Source: Mesorhizobium sp. M4B.F.Ca.ET.058.02.1.1 | Lineage (GTDB): Bacteria > Pseudomonadota > Alphaproteobacteria > Rhizobiales > Rhizobiaceae | Assembly: GCF_003952505.1 (NCBI RefSeq) | Contig: NZ_CP034450.1 | Coordinates: 4,898,001 to 4,962,000 of the forward strand | DNA: 64,000 nucleotides | Reading direction: 5' to 3' | Part shown: positions 1-9,250 of the stretch, piece after piece | Position numbering within the stretch: the stretch's first letter is position 1 | How the letters are laid out: each line of letters begins with the position of its first letter | Notes under the pieces: generated by a model | Told to the model about the DNA's origin: nothing | Databases searched by the model: none | Seen by the model: only the letters and a program-made list of their open reading frames with translations | Translations under genes and position numbers: made by a program

Positions 1-1290
1 CGGCCTCACTTAGCCGCCGTCGACTCCCGCGTTCGCGAACTGCTTCTAAGACAGGAGCGCCAGGAGCGGACAACTCTCAAACTGATCGCCTCCGAGAACT
101 TTGCCTCCTCGGCGGTGTTGGAAGCGACCGGGTCGATTTTCACCAACAAGTATGCCGAGGGATACCCCGGTGCGCGCTACTACGCCGGAAACGAGATCGT
201 CGATGAGCTTGAGACCCTCGCGATCGAGCGCCTGAAAGCGCTATTTGGCAGTGAACACGCCAACGTCCAGCCTTATTCAGGCTCGCCAGCCAACCAGGCT
301 GTCTATCGCGCGCTTTTGAGCCCCCGTGACAAAGTGATGGGCTTGCCTTTACCCGAAGGCGGCCATCTGACTCACGGTTGGTCCGTCAATTTTTCCGGCA
401 GCGATTATCAGCGCGTCCCGTACAGGCTGCACGAAAAGACACAGCAAATTGACTATGACCACTTGCGCGAGACCGCCAAGCGGGAACGCCCGAAGCTAAT
501 TTGGGTCGGCGGAACTGCTTATCCGCGTATTTTTGACTACGCGGCAATGGCCGAAATTGCTTCGGAGGTGAACTCGTATCTGGTGGCTGACATCGCCCAC
601 ATCAGCGGCCTGGTTGTCGCAGGAGTGCATCCGAACCCCGTGCCCCATTGCGATGTGGTCACCAGCACCTCTCACAAGTCGATCCGCGGTCCCCGGGGTG
701 GCTTCATTTTATCAAGGAATGAAGACCGTTATCAGCCCCTCCATCATCCGAAGAGCAAACACAATCTGGCCAAACGTATAGACCGCGCCGTGTTCCCTCT
801 TCTGCAAGGCGGACCGCATATGAATACTATCGCCGCGCTTGCCGTCGCTTTGCAGGAAGCAGCGAACTCGTCCTTTCGTGTCTACGGTCAGCAGATCGTC
901 CACAACGCCAAGGCTCTGGCCCAGGCGCTTCTGGAGCGAGGTTATGAACTCGTCACCGGGGGCACTGACAATCACATGCTGATCCTTGATCTTCGGGACC
1001 GGCCGCTGTCAGGCAAAGCCTATGCGGAGCGCTTATCGCGTGCAGGCATCATTGCGAATTTCAATATGGTCCCGGGCGACCGGCGGCATCCGGCGCTGAC
1101 AAGCGGCATCCGCTTAGGGACGCCAGCGGTGACGTCCATGGGCATGCGCGAAACGGAGATGGTGCAGATCGCCGCTTTCATCGACTCGGTCTGCCGCCAG
1201 CCCGATGACCAGGAAGTTCATGCGAGCGTACGAAGAGACGTTGCCGACTTCTGCACTGCGTTCGATGTTCCCGGCATCCCCGACAGATAA
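1..1290 (+). CDS. glyA: Serine hydroxymethyltransferase, 5'-truncated by window edge
   Basis: PLP enzyme that interconverts serine and glycine and charges tetrahydrofolate with a one-carbon unit in the cytoplasm. The reading frame is open from base 1; residues before the GTG at 115 (KLIASENFASSAVL) match the SHMT N-terminal signature, so the true start lies upstream and the GTG is internal. Visible landmarks are the NKYAEGYPGARYYAG block, GGHLTHG, DIAHISGLV and the PLP-lysine region STSHKSIRGPRGG. It is followed at 1348 by metK on the same strand. Together with metK, the adenosine-kinase-like gene and tdh it suggests a one-carbon/SAM supply cluster, probably an accessory copy of a housekeeping gene. 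The family call is secure; the accessory role is inference. Confidence 0.93.
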   Translation, partial: RPHLAAVDSRVRELLLRQERQERTTLKLIASENFASSAVLEATGSIFTNKYAEGYPGARYYAGNEIVDELETLAIERLKALFGSEHANVQPYSGSPANQAVYRALLSPRDKVMGLPLPEGGHLTHGWSVNFSGSDYQRVPYRLHEKTQQIDYDHLRETAKRERPKLIWVGGTAYPRIFDYAAMAEIASEVNSYLVADIAHISGLVVAGVHPNPVPHCDVVTSTSHKSIRGPRGGFILSRNEDRYQPLHHPKSKHNLAKRIDRAVFPLLQGGPHMNTIAALAVALQEAANSSFRVYGQQIVHNAKALAQALLERGYELVTGGTDNHMLILDLRDRPLSGKAYAERLSRAGIIANFNMVPGDRRHPALTSGIRLGTPAVTSMGMRETEMVQIAAFIDSVCRQPDDQEVHASVRRDVADFCTAFDVPGIPDR

Positions 1291-1347
1291 GCCACCCCAA
1301 TCCAGAAACTCCTCACTAACTCCAGCACTTGAAGCGAGGGCATTTTT

Positions 1348-2523
1348 ATGACCAGGCAGTTCGTGTTCTCTTCCGAATCCGTCGGCGCGGGACACCCCGA
1401 TAAGATGGCAGACAACATCTCCGATGCCATTCTCGATGCGGTCCTGCGCACCGATCCGAAGGCGCGCGTCGCCTGTGAAGTGTTGGTGAAGACGGGGATG
1501 GTCGTTGTGGCTGGCGAGATCACCAGCCATGCCCACATCGATTACAGCCAAGTCGCCCGCGATACGATACTCGATATTGGCTACGACGATGATGCGATTG
1601 GCTTTGATGGTCGACGTTGCGCCGTCGTTCTGGCCCTCACCGAGCAGTCGCCCGACATAAGCCAGGGCGTTGATGAAGGACGAGGGCAGGATCTCGGGCA
1701 GGGGGCAGGGGATCAGGGCATCATGTTTGGATTCGCATGCAACGAGACGGATACATTGATGCCCCTGCCGATCCAACTCGCTCACCATTTGACGAAAAGA
1801 CAGGCCGAGGTCCGGAAAGCGGGACAGCTTGGCTGGCTGCGTCCGGACGTGAAATCTCAAGTGTCCGTACGCTACGAAGGGCTCCGCCCGGTGGCGCTGG
1901 ATACCATAGTCCTGTCGACGCAGCATGACGAAGCGGTCTCACAAGCCACGGTCCGCGAAGGCGTCATTGAGGAGATCATAAAACCGGTCCTGCCGGCCCA
2001 CCTGGATACTTCGGGGATCAGATTTCTGGTCAACCCAACAGGGCGGTTCGTGGTCGGTGGGCCTGCCGGCGACTGCGGCCTCACAGGACGGAAGATCATC
2101 GTCGATTCCTACGGTGGGACCGGGCGTCACGGCGGCGGTGCCTTTTCGGGCAAGGACCCATCCAAGGTTGACCGCTCGGCGGCCTATGCCGCCCGGTATG
2201 TCGCGAAGAACATCGTTGCCAGCGGCCTTGCGGAGGTCTGCGAGGTTCAGCTTGCCTACGCGATCGGCGTGGCCAGTCCGGTTTCTGTCATGGTCAATAC
2301 TTTCGGAACCGCAAGGATCGAGGAAAAAAGGATCGAGCGCCTTGTTCTCGAGGTTTTCAATCTCCGACCGAAAGGCATCATCAAGATGCTTGATCTCTTA
2401 CGCCCGATATACCGCAAGACGGCGACATACGGACACTTCGGGCGTGAAGAGCCTGAGTTCACCTGGGAGAAGACGGACAAAGCTGACGATTTGCTGCGTG
2501 AAGCAGGACCGGCAGCTGCGTGA
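1348..2523 (+). CDS. metK: S-adenosylmethionine synthetase
   Basis: Makes SAM from methionine and ATP. The protein has 391 residues, close to the usual 384-400. It shows the N-terminal [19 protein letters not shown] signature, the hexapeptide-type [19 protein letters not shown] loop and the [13 protein letters not shown] region. The ATG lies 57 bases after glyA and is preceded by the purine-rich stretch GAAGCGAGGG. Its stop lies about 20 bases before the ATG of the kinase gene, consistent with one operon. On a symbiosis island a second SAM synthetase could supply methyl groups for Nod-factor methylation or for acyl-homoserine lactones, but nothing in the sequence shows which. The C-terminus after [12 protein letters not shown] is short and looks complete. 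Confidence 0.95.
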   Translation: MTRQFVFSSESVGAGHPDKMADNISDAILDAVLRTDPKARVACEVLVKTGMVVVAGEITSHAHIDYSQVARDTILDIGYDDDAIGFDGRRCAVVLALTEQSPDISQGVDEGRGQDLGQGAGDQGIMFGFACNETDTLMPLPIQLAHHLTKRQAEVRKAGQLGWLRPDVKSQVSVRYEGLRPVALDTIVLSTQHDEAVSQATVREGVIEEIIKPVLPAHLDTSGIRFLVNPTGRFVVGGPAGDCGLTGRKIIVDSYGGTGRHGGGAFSGKDPSKVDRSAAYAARYVAKNIVASGLAEVCEVQLAYAIGVASPVSVMVNTFGTARIEEKRIERLVLEVFNLRPKGIIKMLDLLRPIYRKTATYGHFGREEPEFTWEKTDKADDLLREAGPAAA

Positions 2524-2542
2524 GGGCGGCTGGATCAAGCGC

Positions 2543-3637
2543 ATGCGGCAACCCATTTCAACTCGCGAGACCACGCCCGGCCGGCATGGCAAGAAGCCGG
2601 CTCGGGTTTTTGGCGGAGATTTTGATGCGGATTATGACGTGCTCTGCATCGGTAATGCCATTGTCGACATCATCGCCCAGTGCGACGAGGCATTCCTCGA
2701 GACCAACGGCATCATCAAGGGAGCGATGAACCTCATCGACACAAGGCGCGCCGAGCTGCTCTACAGCCGCATGGGTCCGGCGATCGAGGCCTCCGGCGGC
2801 AGCGCCGGCAACACGGCGGCCGGCGTCGCCAGCTTTGGCGGCCGCGCCGCCTTCTTCGGCAAGGTCTCCAACGATGCGCTGGGCGAAATCTACGCCCACG
2901 ACATCCATGCGCAAGGCGTCGCCTTCGACACCACGCCGCTCAAGGGTGAACCGCCGACGGCGCGCTCGATGATCTTCGTCACGCCCGACGGCGAGCGCTC
3001 GATGAACACCTATCTCGGCGCCTGCGTCGAGCTCGGGCCTGAGGATGTCGAGGCGGACAAGGCCTCTGGCGCCAAGGTCACCTATTTCGAAGGCTATCTG
3101 TGGGATCCGCCGCGCGCCAAGGAAGCAATCCGCCAGACGGCGATGCTGGCGCACGCGGCAGGCCGCGAAGTGTCGATGACCCTGTCGGATTCGTTCTGCG
3201 TCGACCGCTACCGCGACGAGTTCCTCGAGCTGATGCGTTCGGGTACCGTCGACATCGTCTTTGCCAACAGCCACGAGATCAAATCGCTTTACCAGACGGC
3301 GTCGTTCGACGAAGCGCTGGCGCAGATTCGCAAGGATTGCCGCATCGCCGCCGTGACCCGATCGGAAAAAGGCTCGGTGATCGTGCGCGGCGACGAGACC
3401 GTGGTGATCAAGGCGACCGCCATCAAGGAGCTGATCGACACGACGGGCGCCGGCGATCTCTATGCCGCCGGCTTCCTGCATGGCTACACGCAAGGCCGTG
3501 ACTTGCAGACCTGCGGCGACCTTGGCTCACTGGCAGCCGGATTGGTGATCCAGCAGATCGGCCCCAGGCCCCGTCAGAATTTGCGCCGCGAGGCCGAGCA
3601 GGCGGGGCTGACCATTCCGGACGTTCAAACGAGTTAG
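2543..3637 (+). CDS. PfkB-family carbohydrate/adenosine kinase
   Basis: A cytoplasmic ribokinase-fold kinase of 364 residues. The frame is open further upstream but overlaps metK; I chose the ATG at 2543, which gives the usual rhizobial N-terminal [20 protein letters not shown] about 30 residues in. PfkB signature 1 is [24 protein letters not shown] (only the core residues GG, N and FGG matter) and signature 2 is [13 protein letters not shown], with the catalytic Asp in GAGD. Close relatives are annotated as adenosine kinase. With metK and SHMT next door, salvage of the adenosine released when S-adenosylhomocysteine is hydrolysed is an attractive role. A ribose or fructose substrate cannot be excluded. 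Confidence 0.85.
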   Translation: MRQPISTRETTPGRHGKKPARVFGGDFDADYDVLCIGNAIVDIIAQCDEAFLETNGIIKGAMNLIDTRRAELLYSRMGPAIEASGGSAGNTAAGVASFGGRAAFFGKVSNDALGEIYAHDIHAQGVAFDTTPLKGEPPTARSMIFVTPDGERSMNTYLGACVELGPEDVEADKASGAKVTYFEGYLWDPPRAKEAIRQTAMLAHAAGREVSMTLSDSFCVDRYRDEFLELMRSGTVDIVFANSHEIKSLYQTASFDEALAQIRKDCRIAAVTRSEKGSVIVRGDETVVIKATAIKELIDTTGAGDLYAAGFLHGYTQGRDLQTCGDLGSLAAGLVIQQIGPRPRQNLRREAEQAGLTIPDVQTS

Positions 3638-3702
3638 TGGCCTACCTTCCCGTTGTGCAGGCTATCTCGCCAGAAGCGCAATCACGGAATAGGGAAATCC
3701 TG

Positions 3703-4737
3703 ATGTCGAACATGATGAAGGCGCTTGTGAAGGCCAAGGCCGAACCGGGCATCTGGATGGAAGAGGTGCCGGTGCCGGAAATCGGCCCCAACGACGTGCT
3801 GATCAAGATCAAGAAGACGGCGATCTGCGGCACCGACGTGCACATCTACAATTGGGACCAGTGGGCGCAGAAGACGGTGCCGGTGCCGATGGTGACGGGC
3901 CATGAATTCGTCGGCACCGTTGCCGATTTCGGCGCAGCGGTCACCGAATACAAGGTCGGCCAGCGTGTATCGGGCGAAGGCCACATCGTCTGCGGCCATT
4001 GCCGCAACTGTCGCGCCGGGCGAGGGCATCTGTGCCGCAACACACTCGGCGTCGGCGTCAACCGTCCGGGCGCGTTCGGCGAGTATCTGGCGATCCCGCA
4101 GCACAATGTCGTGCCGATCCCCGACGATGTGCCCGATGAGATTGCCGCGATCTTCGATCCCTTGGGCAATGCCGTCCACACCGCATTGTCCTTCGATCTG
4201 GTCGGCGAGGACGTGCTGGTGACTGGCGCCGGGCCGATCGGCATCATGGGCGCGCTCGTCGCCCAATGCGTCGGTGCGCGCAAAGTGGTCATCACTGACA
4301 TCAACCCGGTGCGGCTGGCACTGGCGAAAAAGCTCGGCGTCCAGCATGTCGTCGACGCCTCGAAGGAAAAGCTGCGCGACGTCATGCCGGCGCTCGGCAT
4401 GACCGAGGGGTTTGACGTCGGCCTCGAAATGTCGGGCGCAGCCCCCGCCTTCCGCGACATGATCGATACCATGAACAATGGCGGCAAGATCGCCATTCTG
4501 GGCATTGCGCGGACCGGCTTCGAGATCGACTGGAACAAGGTCATCTTCAAGATGCTGCATCTCAAGGGCATCTACGGCCGCGAGATGTTCGAGACCTGGT
4601 ACAAGATGATCGCGCTGGTGCAGGGTCCTCTCGACGTGTCGGGCCTGATCACACACCGCATCGGGGTCGATGACTACCTCGACGGTTTCGAGGCGATGAA
4701 GAGCGGCAATTCGGGGAAGGTGGTGATGGATTGGTAG
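3703..4737 (+). CDS. tdh: L-threonine 3-dehydrogenase
   Basis: Zinc-dependent medium-chain dehydrogenase that oxidises threonine to 2-amino-3-ketobutyrate with NAD+. I start it at the ATG at 3703 ([16 protein letters not shown]), giving 344 residues, the family length; a longer frame back to 3637 adds a non-conserved leader. Visible features are the catalytic-zinc Cys in [13 protein letters not shown], the structural-zinc cysteines [15 protein letters not shown], and the Rossmann motif [12 protein letters not shown]. It follows the kinase gene by about 65 bases. With SHMT at the head of the cluster it links threonine to glycine and one-carbon units. No inverted repeat with a T-run was seen after the stop. 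Confidence 0.95.
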   Translation: MSNMMKALVKAKAEPGIWMEEVPVPEIGPNDVLIKIKKTAICGTDVHIYNWDQWAQKTVPVPMVTGHEFVGTVADFGAAVTEYKVGQRVSGEGHIVCGHCRNCRAGRGHLCRNTLGVGVNRPGAFGEYLAIPQHNVVPIPDDVPDEIAAIFDPLGNAVHTALSFDLVGEDVLVTGAGPIGIMGALVAQCVGARKVVITDINPVRLALAKKLGVQHVVDASKEKLRDVMPALGMTEGFDVGLEMSGAAPAFRDMIDTMNNGGKIAILGIARTGFEIDWNKVIFKMLHLKGIYGREMFETWYKMIALVQGPLDVSGLITHRIGVDDYLDGFEAMKSGNSGKVVMDW

Positions 4738-5142
4738 GGATTGCCTTGGCCGCTCTTCAGGAAAAGCTGACGGGACAGCACCCCTCTGGTCCGCCGGACA
4801 TCTTCCAACGAGGGGAACATGGCTGGGTGGAGAGCTATGGCTCCGCTAGGTGCGCCCCCTAATCATGATACGGCGACGTATCGCGGCCCATCCGATAACG
4901 GTCGATGGTGGCAATTCGCCTCAGCCGATGACGGAAATCCGGTGAACGGATGCTCACAGGCCCCCACGCGATCGTCTATTTCCTAAGATCTGCGATTGAG
5001 GTCGAGGTGTTGCCGCCGTTTCAGCGGGTAAGATGCGTTAGACGACTTCCGGTACCTTTCCGGTCAGCGAATTAACGAAGGCAACGAGCCGCATTGGACA
5101 GGTCGTGCCATTCCGGTTCGGGGGAAGTATGGCGCGGCTCAG
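4738..5142. other. Intergenic, no gene recognised
   Basis: About 400 bases between tdh and the transposase remnant. No conserved reading frame, RNA gene or clear promoter motif was recognised. It may be the 5' flank of the decayed insertion element. Confidence 0.5.
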
Positions 5143-5650
5143 CATGGCGACACGGTCGGAACTGAAGCGGCGATCGTGGAGCGTTATCGCGGCGTTGACA
5201 AGCGGCGCATTCTGAATGAGTTCGGGGCGGTAATCGGCTATTATCGCAAGCGCGCGCGATCCGTCTTATGAACCGTCGTGAGCAGAGGCCGTCTGCGAGC
5301 AAGAGCCGCAGCCGCTGTTACGGCAGCGATGTCCGCGAGGCGCTCATCGTGTTGTGGGAGGCTTCGGAGCGGCTGAGGTCCGCATCGTCGCTCGCGGCGG
5401 CCAGCGCCGCCGGGCAGGAATGAGTTCGGCAGTTCGCCGCTCGGTGCAAGCCCGCACCTCGGCGATTGGAAAGATCCGCCGCCCGGCTTTGTTGAGCGCA
5501 TTCGGGCACGTCTTGGTCGGGGAGCTTCGTGCAGACGATGGTGCTGACCGAAATTGCCACCGGCTGGACCGAATGCATTCCGGTCCGCACGCGCAACAGC
5601 GGCAATGTGATCATGGCGATCAAGCAGGCCCGCTCGCGGTTTCCCTGACC
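5143..5650 (+). pseudogene. Degraded transposase (integrase-core type)
   Basis: Pieces of one transposase of the integrase-core superfamily can be read in order on the plus strand in different frames. From 5144 the frame gives MATRSEL, then after a one-base shift an IVERYRGVDKRRILNEF segment and YYRKRARSVL followed by a stop. Next come YGSDVREALIVLWEASERL near 5320-5380, DWKDPPPGFVERI near 5465-5510, and FVQTMVLTEIATGWTEC (catalytic-core strand) near 5530-5585. The order and spacing follow intact members of this family. At least three frameshifts and a stop mean it is dead. No terminal inverted repeats were identified, so the element boundaries are unknown. Confidence 0.75.
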
Positions 5651-5799
5651 CTGTGCTGCTGTTTGCCGGCATCCGCCCGCACAGGAAGAGCTTGGAAAGC
5701 GGTCGATCGTCGTGGCCTGAATGCGGAAATCGAGGAGCCGTTGGTCGTCGATCTCCAGCCTGAACGCGGTCGTTTCCTGGTGCCGCAAATCGGCTGTTG

Positions 5800-6058
5800 C
5801 ATACACATCCCTGTCAGACGTCAGTTTTCCTCGCCCATTTTGGTGTCGAGATGCGAAGTGCTCTTTTGGACCAGCAAGGCTTTTTGGAAATCTGAGAGCG
5901 GCTTTCCGCGGGGCGCTCCATTTTTGAGCATCAAGCTACCACAGCCAATGACGCGCAGGTTCCACCAGACTCGCCAGCCTTGAAGGACAGCGAAATAGCA
6001 GAGCACGACAGACACAACAATCCATCAGGAAGCCGCAGTCGTTGAAGATGCGGCGCTG
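5800..6058. other. Intergenic upstream of nod box
   Basis: Short non-coding stretch between the transposase remnant and the nod box. Nothing recognisable was seen. Confidence 0.4.
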
Positions 6059-6106
6059 CATCCATACCGTGGATGCATTCGATCCAAATAATCGATTTGT
6101 TCAATC
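6059..6106 (+). promoter_or_regulatory. nod box (NodD binding site) upstream of ttsI
   Basis: Two blocks match the nod-box consensus with correct spacing: CATCCATACCGTGGATG (6059-6075), then ATCCAAATAATCGATTTG with TTCAATC (6082-6106). The consensus is an ATCCA-GTGGATG dyad followed by ATCCAAACAATCRATTTTACCAATC. It lies about 310 bases upstream of the ttsI start and points toward it. A nod box driving ttsI is the established arrangement in NGR234-type rhizobia, so flavonoid-NodD control of the operon is expected. Confidence 0.9.
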
Positions 6107-6133
6107 AGTTTCTCGAAAGCTAACCCTACCCTC
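6103..6133 (+). promoter_or_regulatory. tts-box-like element directly abutting the nod box
   Basis: The sequence ATCAGTTTCTCGAAAGCT (6104-6121) agrees at 16 of 18 positions with the core tts-box consensus GTCAGCTTnTCGAAAGCT and is followed by AACCCTACC. A tts box is the binding site of TtsI, the product of the gene downstream. It overlaps the last bases of the nod box, so NodD and TtsI would contact adjoining DNA. Function is inferred from the match alone. Confidence 0.6.
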
Positions 6134-6413
6134 TGTGGGAATCGGGCTCTGGGCCGCGACGCTGCCTTGCGAGCGCAGGGGCTGCACGTAGGAGAGATGA
6201 TGCAACGAGAAATCGCACGCGGGTTGCTGGCGTCGTGGGTTCGCCGACCGGCGTATTTGAGCCCGTCAGTTGGTCCTCACCCGCGCCTATTGCCACCGAG
6301 CGACTTGCATGTCCCTCCAACTCGGACCTGTTCCGAGAGATGCGACGAGTTGTGCGCCGTGTGCTCCGATCAGATGGCCGCCGGTGACGCGTCTCTCTTC
6401 GATAGGAGATGAA

Positions 6414-7100
6414 ATGCGAACGCTGCTCGTGGATCATCATGCGGATCTTGCGCGCGCCATGCGACTTGCGCTCGGGGATGGCGGCTTCGTCGTTGATGTC
6501 GTTGGTACTCTGGAACTGGCCTCGAGTGCATTTTCTTGCGCCAGCTATGAAATTCTCCTGCTGGAATTGGCTCTGCCAGATGGCGATGGCTTGGGTTGGC
6601 TGAGGCAGTTGAGGACCCACGGGCATTCAGTTCCTGCCGTCATTATGAGCAGCCTTAACGATCTCGATAAGCGAATTGCGATCTTCAACGGTGGTGCGGA
6701 CGACTTTCTGCTCAAACCCGTCTCTACCGATGAGCTTATCGCCAGAATGAGAGCCATTCTGCGCCGGGCGTCACAGATGACCGACCTGAGGCTCGTATTT
6801 GGCAATCTCAACTTCGATCCGGTCGCCCGGCAGGTTTTCGTTGCTGGGCACCCAATGATGATCGCACGTCGCGAACTCTGTATTCTAGAGCATCTGCTTA
6901 ACCGGGCAGGCCGCATCGTGCCCCGTGCGCAGTTGGAAGATCACCTCTATTCGTTCAACGACGACGTGTCTGCCAACGCGCTTGAAGTCGGAATCTATCG
7001 TTTACGTGGACATCTGACCAGATCAGGTGCAACGCCACGGATCAAGACCATCCGTGGCATTGGCTACATTCTAGAATTGACTGACGCGTCATCCGCATAG
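6414..7100 (+). CDS. ttsI: TtsI-like response regulator of the type III secretion system
   Basis: OmpR/PhoB-type two-domain activator of 228 residues: receiver about 1-120, winged-helix DNA-binding domain about 130-225 (ending TIRGIGYILE). The start is the ATG at 6414, preceded by ATAGGAGATGAA, a good ribosome site. The residue at the phosphoacceptor position is Glu51 (LLELALPDGDG) instead of Asp, and the acidic pair near the N-terminus is Asp7-His8. Loss of the aspartate is a known hallmark of TtsI, which is thought to act without phosphorylation. The nod box upstream and the secretin and lipoprotein genes downstream fit the ttsI-rhcC2-y4xK operon. TtsI would activate tts-box promoters such as the one before the effector gene at 57 kb. 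Confidence 0.88.
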   Translation: MRTLLVDHHADLARAMRLALGDGGFVVDVVGTLELASSAFSCASYEILLLELALPDGDGLGWLRQLRTHGHSVPAVIMSSLNDLDKRIAIFNGGADDFLLKPVSTDELIARMRAILRRASQMTDLRLVFGNLNFDPVARQVFVAGHPMMIARRELCILEHLLNRAGRIVPRAQLEDHLYSFNDDVSANALEVGIYRLRGHLTRSGATPRIKTIRGIGYILELTDASSA

Positions 7101-7126
7101 TTTGTCGAATCGAAAGAAGATCTATT

Positions 7127-8593
7127 TTGCTGATCCTTCAACATCCTTGCCCTGCGCTCAATTGGCGGGCGATCGCCATCAAGGTTCCGAGACCTGCAGT
7201 GCCCCGTTACCTGGGCCATCTCCTCTGCGCGCTTATTGTGACTTTCCCACTTGGTGTCGCGGCGCAAAACAAGCAGGACAAAGGCGCGCCGCGTGCGGCT
7301 TCGAATAGCATCAATGCCACGCTGACCCTTTCCTCTTCGCTCGGGGAGACCGTTCATCTGCCCGCGCCAGCCACGACCATCTTTGTTGCTGACCCGACGA
7401 TCGCGGATTTTCAGGCACCATCGAGCAAAACAATCTTCGTCTTTGGCAAGAAATCGGGGCGGACCAGCCTATTCGCCTTGGACGGCAACGGCGAGCCTCT
7501 CGCCGAATTGCGTATCGTTGTCACGCAACCGATCGGGGATTTACGCGCCATGTTGCGGGAGCAGGTCGGCGACTATCCCATCCGCGTCAACTATACGCCG
7601 CGCGGCGCAATCCTTAGCGGGACGGCGCCCGACGCAGAGGTCGCCGACACCGCAAAAAGAGTCACTGAGCAATATCTGGGCGACGGAGCGCAAGTCGTCA
7701 ACAACATCAAGGTCGCTGGATCCCTGCAAGTTAACCTCAGCGTGCGCGTAGCCGAAGTCTCACGCAGCGCCATGAAGTCACTTGGCGTCAACCTGTCCGC
7801 CTTCGGTCAAATCGGCAATTTCAAAGTGGGCGTTCTAAGCGGAAGCGGTGCAAGCGCTGGATCTGGTTCAACCCAGGGTGGCGGTACAGCAGAAATCGGA
7901 TTCGACAACGGTGTCGTCAACGTCAGCGCGGTTCTCGACGCGCTCGCCAAGGAGCATATAGCTTCCGTCCTGGCTGAGCCGAACCTCACCGCTATGTCGG
8001 GTGAAAAAGCCAGCTTTCTAGCTGGCGGCGAATTTCCCATTCCTGTCCTGCAGGAAAACAGGCAGGTATCGGTTGAATTCCGTCACTTCGGCGTCAGTCT
8101 GGAATTTGTGCCGACAGTTCTCAGCAACAATCAAATCAACATTCACGTAACGCCCGAAGTCAGTGAACTGTCGACGCAAGGTGCCGTGCAAATCAACGGA
8201 ATTTCCGTGCCGGCAGTTTCCACGCGCCGAGCCGATACGGTCGTCGAACTCGCCAGTGGGCAGAGCTTCGCAATCGGCGGTCTAATCAGGCGGAACGTCA
8301 ACAATGATGTCAGGGCCTTTCCCTGGCTCGGAGAAATGCCGATCCTGGGACCGCTTTTTCGCTCGTCCTCGTTTCAAAAAGAGGAGTCAGAACTGGTCAT
8401 TCTAGTTACGCCTTACATTGTAAGACCAGGCTCCAACCCAAACCAGATGAGCGCACCTACGGAGCGGGCGGCACCGGCTTTGAACGGAGGGGGCGCTCCG
8501 ACGAATTCCGTGGCAAGTCCCCCGCGAGACCGCGCTGCTATCCGTGCGGGCGCGCCAAGCGCCCAGGGCGGTCTCGGCTTCATCATCGAATAG
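7127..8593 (+). CDS. rhcC2: Type III / Tad-type outer-membrane secretin, RhcC2/CpaC-like
   Basis: Outer-membrane pore subunit. The longest form starts at TTG 7127 (488 residues). GTG 7199 would give a shorter protein beginning MPRYLGHLLCALIVTFPLGVAAQ, a near-ideal signal peptide, and may be the true start. The N-terminal domain has the CpaC-type motif TIFVADPTIADFQAP with FVFGKKSGRTSLFAL, then a BON-like region. The secretin core runs from about residue 200 to 430 with the typical VLAEPNLTA, GGEFPIPV and SGQSFAIGGLI motifs, ending FRSSSFQKEESELVILVTPYIVRP. It sits 26 bases after ttsI and shortly before a CpaD-like lipoprotein gene. By position it is RhcC2 of the rhizobial type III system; by sequence it resembles Tad pilus secretins. 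Confidence 0.85.
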   Translation: MLILQHPCPALNWRAIAIKVPRPAVPRYLGHLLCALIVTFPLGVAAQNKQDKGAPRAASNSINATLTLSSSLGETVHLPAPATTIFVADPTIADFQAPSSKTIFVFGKKSGRTSLFALDGNGEPLAELRIVVTQPIGDLRAMLREQVGDYPIRVNYTPRGAILSGTAPDAEVADTAKRVTEQYLGDGAQVVNNIKVAGSLQVNLSVRVAEVSRSAMKSLGVNLSAFGQIGNFKVGVLSGSGASAGSGSTQGGGTAEIGFDNGVVNVSAVLDALAKEHIASVLAEPNLTAMSGEKASFLAGGEFPIPVLQENRQVSVEFRHFGVSLEFVPTVLSNNQINIHVTPEVSELSTQGAVQINGISVPAVSTRRADTVVELASGQSFAIGGLIRRNVNNDVRAFPWLGEMPILGPLFRSSSFQKEESELVILVTPYIVRPGSNPNQMSAPTERAAPALNGGGAPTNSVASPPRDRAAIRAGAPSAQGGLGFIIE

Positions 8594-8602
8594 TGTCGTC
8601 CA

Positions 8603-9166
8603 ATGATGTTGCGTTTTATAGTCCTCTTTGTCGCTCTGGCACCAAGCGTAAGTGGCTGCACAAGCACTACGCCAGTTGATGTCGAACCATCGGCATCAAT
8701 GCTTGTCCGAGAGGAGACCACCCTCCTGACGTTGCAAAGCCTGCGCGCTTCCGAACGGCAGCGTTTGCGTGATTTCCTAAACAAGGCCAGTCGCGGCCGA
8801 TTCGATGCCCTCCACCTCCTCATCAGCGGTTCGCCCCAGCTCAGCGCAGGGGTAGCCCATCAGGCCAGGCAGTTGGCAATCGAAGCAGACAACATTCAAT
8901 TGCTCGATCAACACGACGCCGGCTCAGTGCGAATTGAGGCGATTGTCTATCACGCCCGTCCGCCGGTCTGTCCCTCATATGGTGCCTTACCCAATGAAGA
9001 ATCCTTCAAACAGCCGCTTGGTTGTTCGACAGGATTTAACCTGGCCGTGATGGTCAACGATCCGCGCGATCTGCTCGACAATCAGGCCGTCAAGTCCGGC
9101 GATGGCGATCGTGCTTCTGTACCAGTTGCCACTTACAGAACGTTCGGGACGGATAAAGGTGGCTGA
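8603..9166 (+). CDS. CpaD-like/Y4xK-type lipoprotein
   Basis: A 187-residue envelope lipoprotein. The N-terminus MMLRFIVLFVALAPSVSGC is a lipoprotein signal with the lipidated Cys around residue 19. The C-terminal half carries the CpaD-family signature CPSYGALPNEE...LGCSTGFNLAVMVNDPRDLL. It starts 9 bases after the secretin stop and is therefore almost certainly co-transcribed. CpaD proteins assist secretin assembly in Tad systems; in NGR234 the gene at the same place is y4xK. A pilotin-like role for the secretin is inferred from this context. Confidence 0.8.
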   Translation: MMLRFIVLFVALAPSVSGCTSTTPVDVEPSASMLVREETTLLTLQSLRASERQRLRDFLNKASRGRFDALHLLISGSPQLSAGVAHQARQLAIEADNIQLLDQHDAGSVRIEAIVYHARPPVCPSYGALPNEESFKQPLGCSTGFNLAVMVNDPRDLLDNQAVKSGDGDRASVPVATYRTFGTDKGG

Positions 9167-9250
9167 TACCGGCCCTTATCTTGGCAGCACTCCTACCGGA
9201 GATTGAAAGCTTCCAATCTCGTCCTGATCTAAAATCAAAGGAACCGCTGG

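Noticed and set aside
2558..3493. 311-codon minus-strand frame
   Set aside because: Antisense shadow of the PfkB kinase gene.
3682..4656. 324-codon minus-strand frame
   Set aside because: Antisense shadow of tdh; composition is His/Asp-rich without any domain.
5318..5806. Minus-strand frame over the transposase remnant
   Set aside because: Recognisable transposase blocks are on the plus strand; the minus frame could be another IS scrap but I could not identify it.
9176..9250. TTGGCAGCAC as a sigma-54 promoter for the acyltransferase
   Set aside because: There is no GC at the required ten-base spacing.
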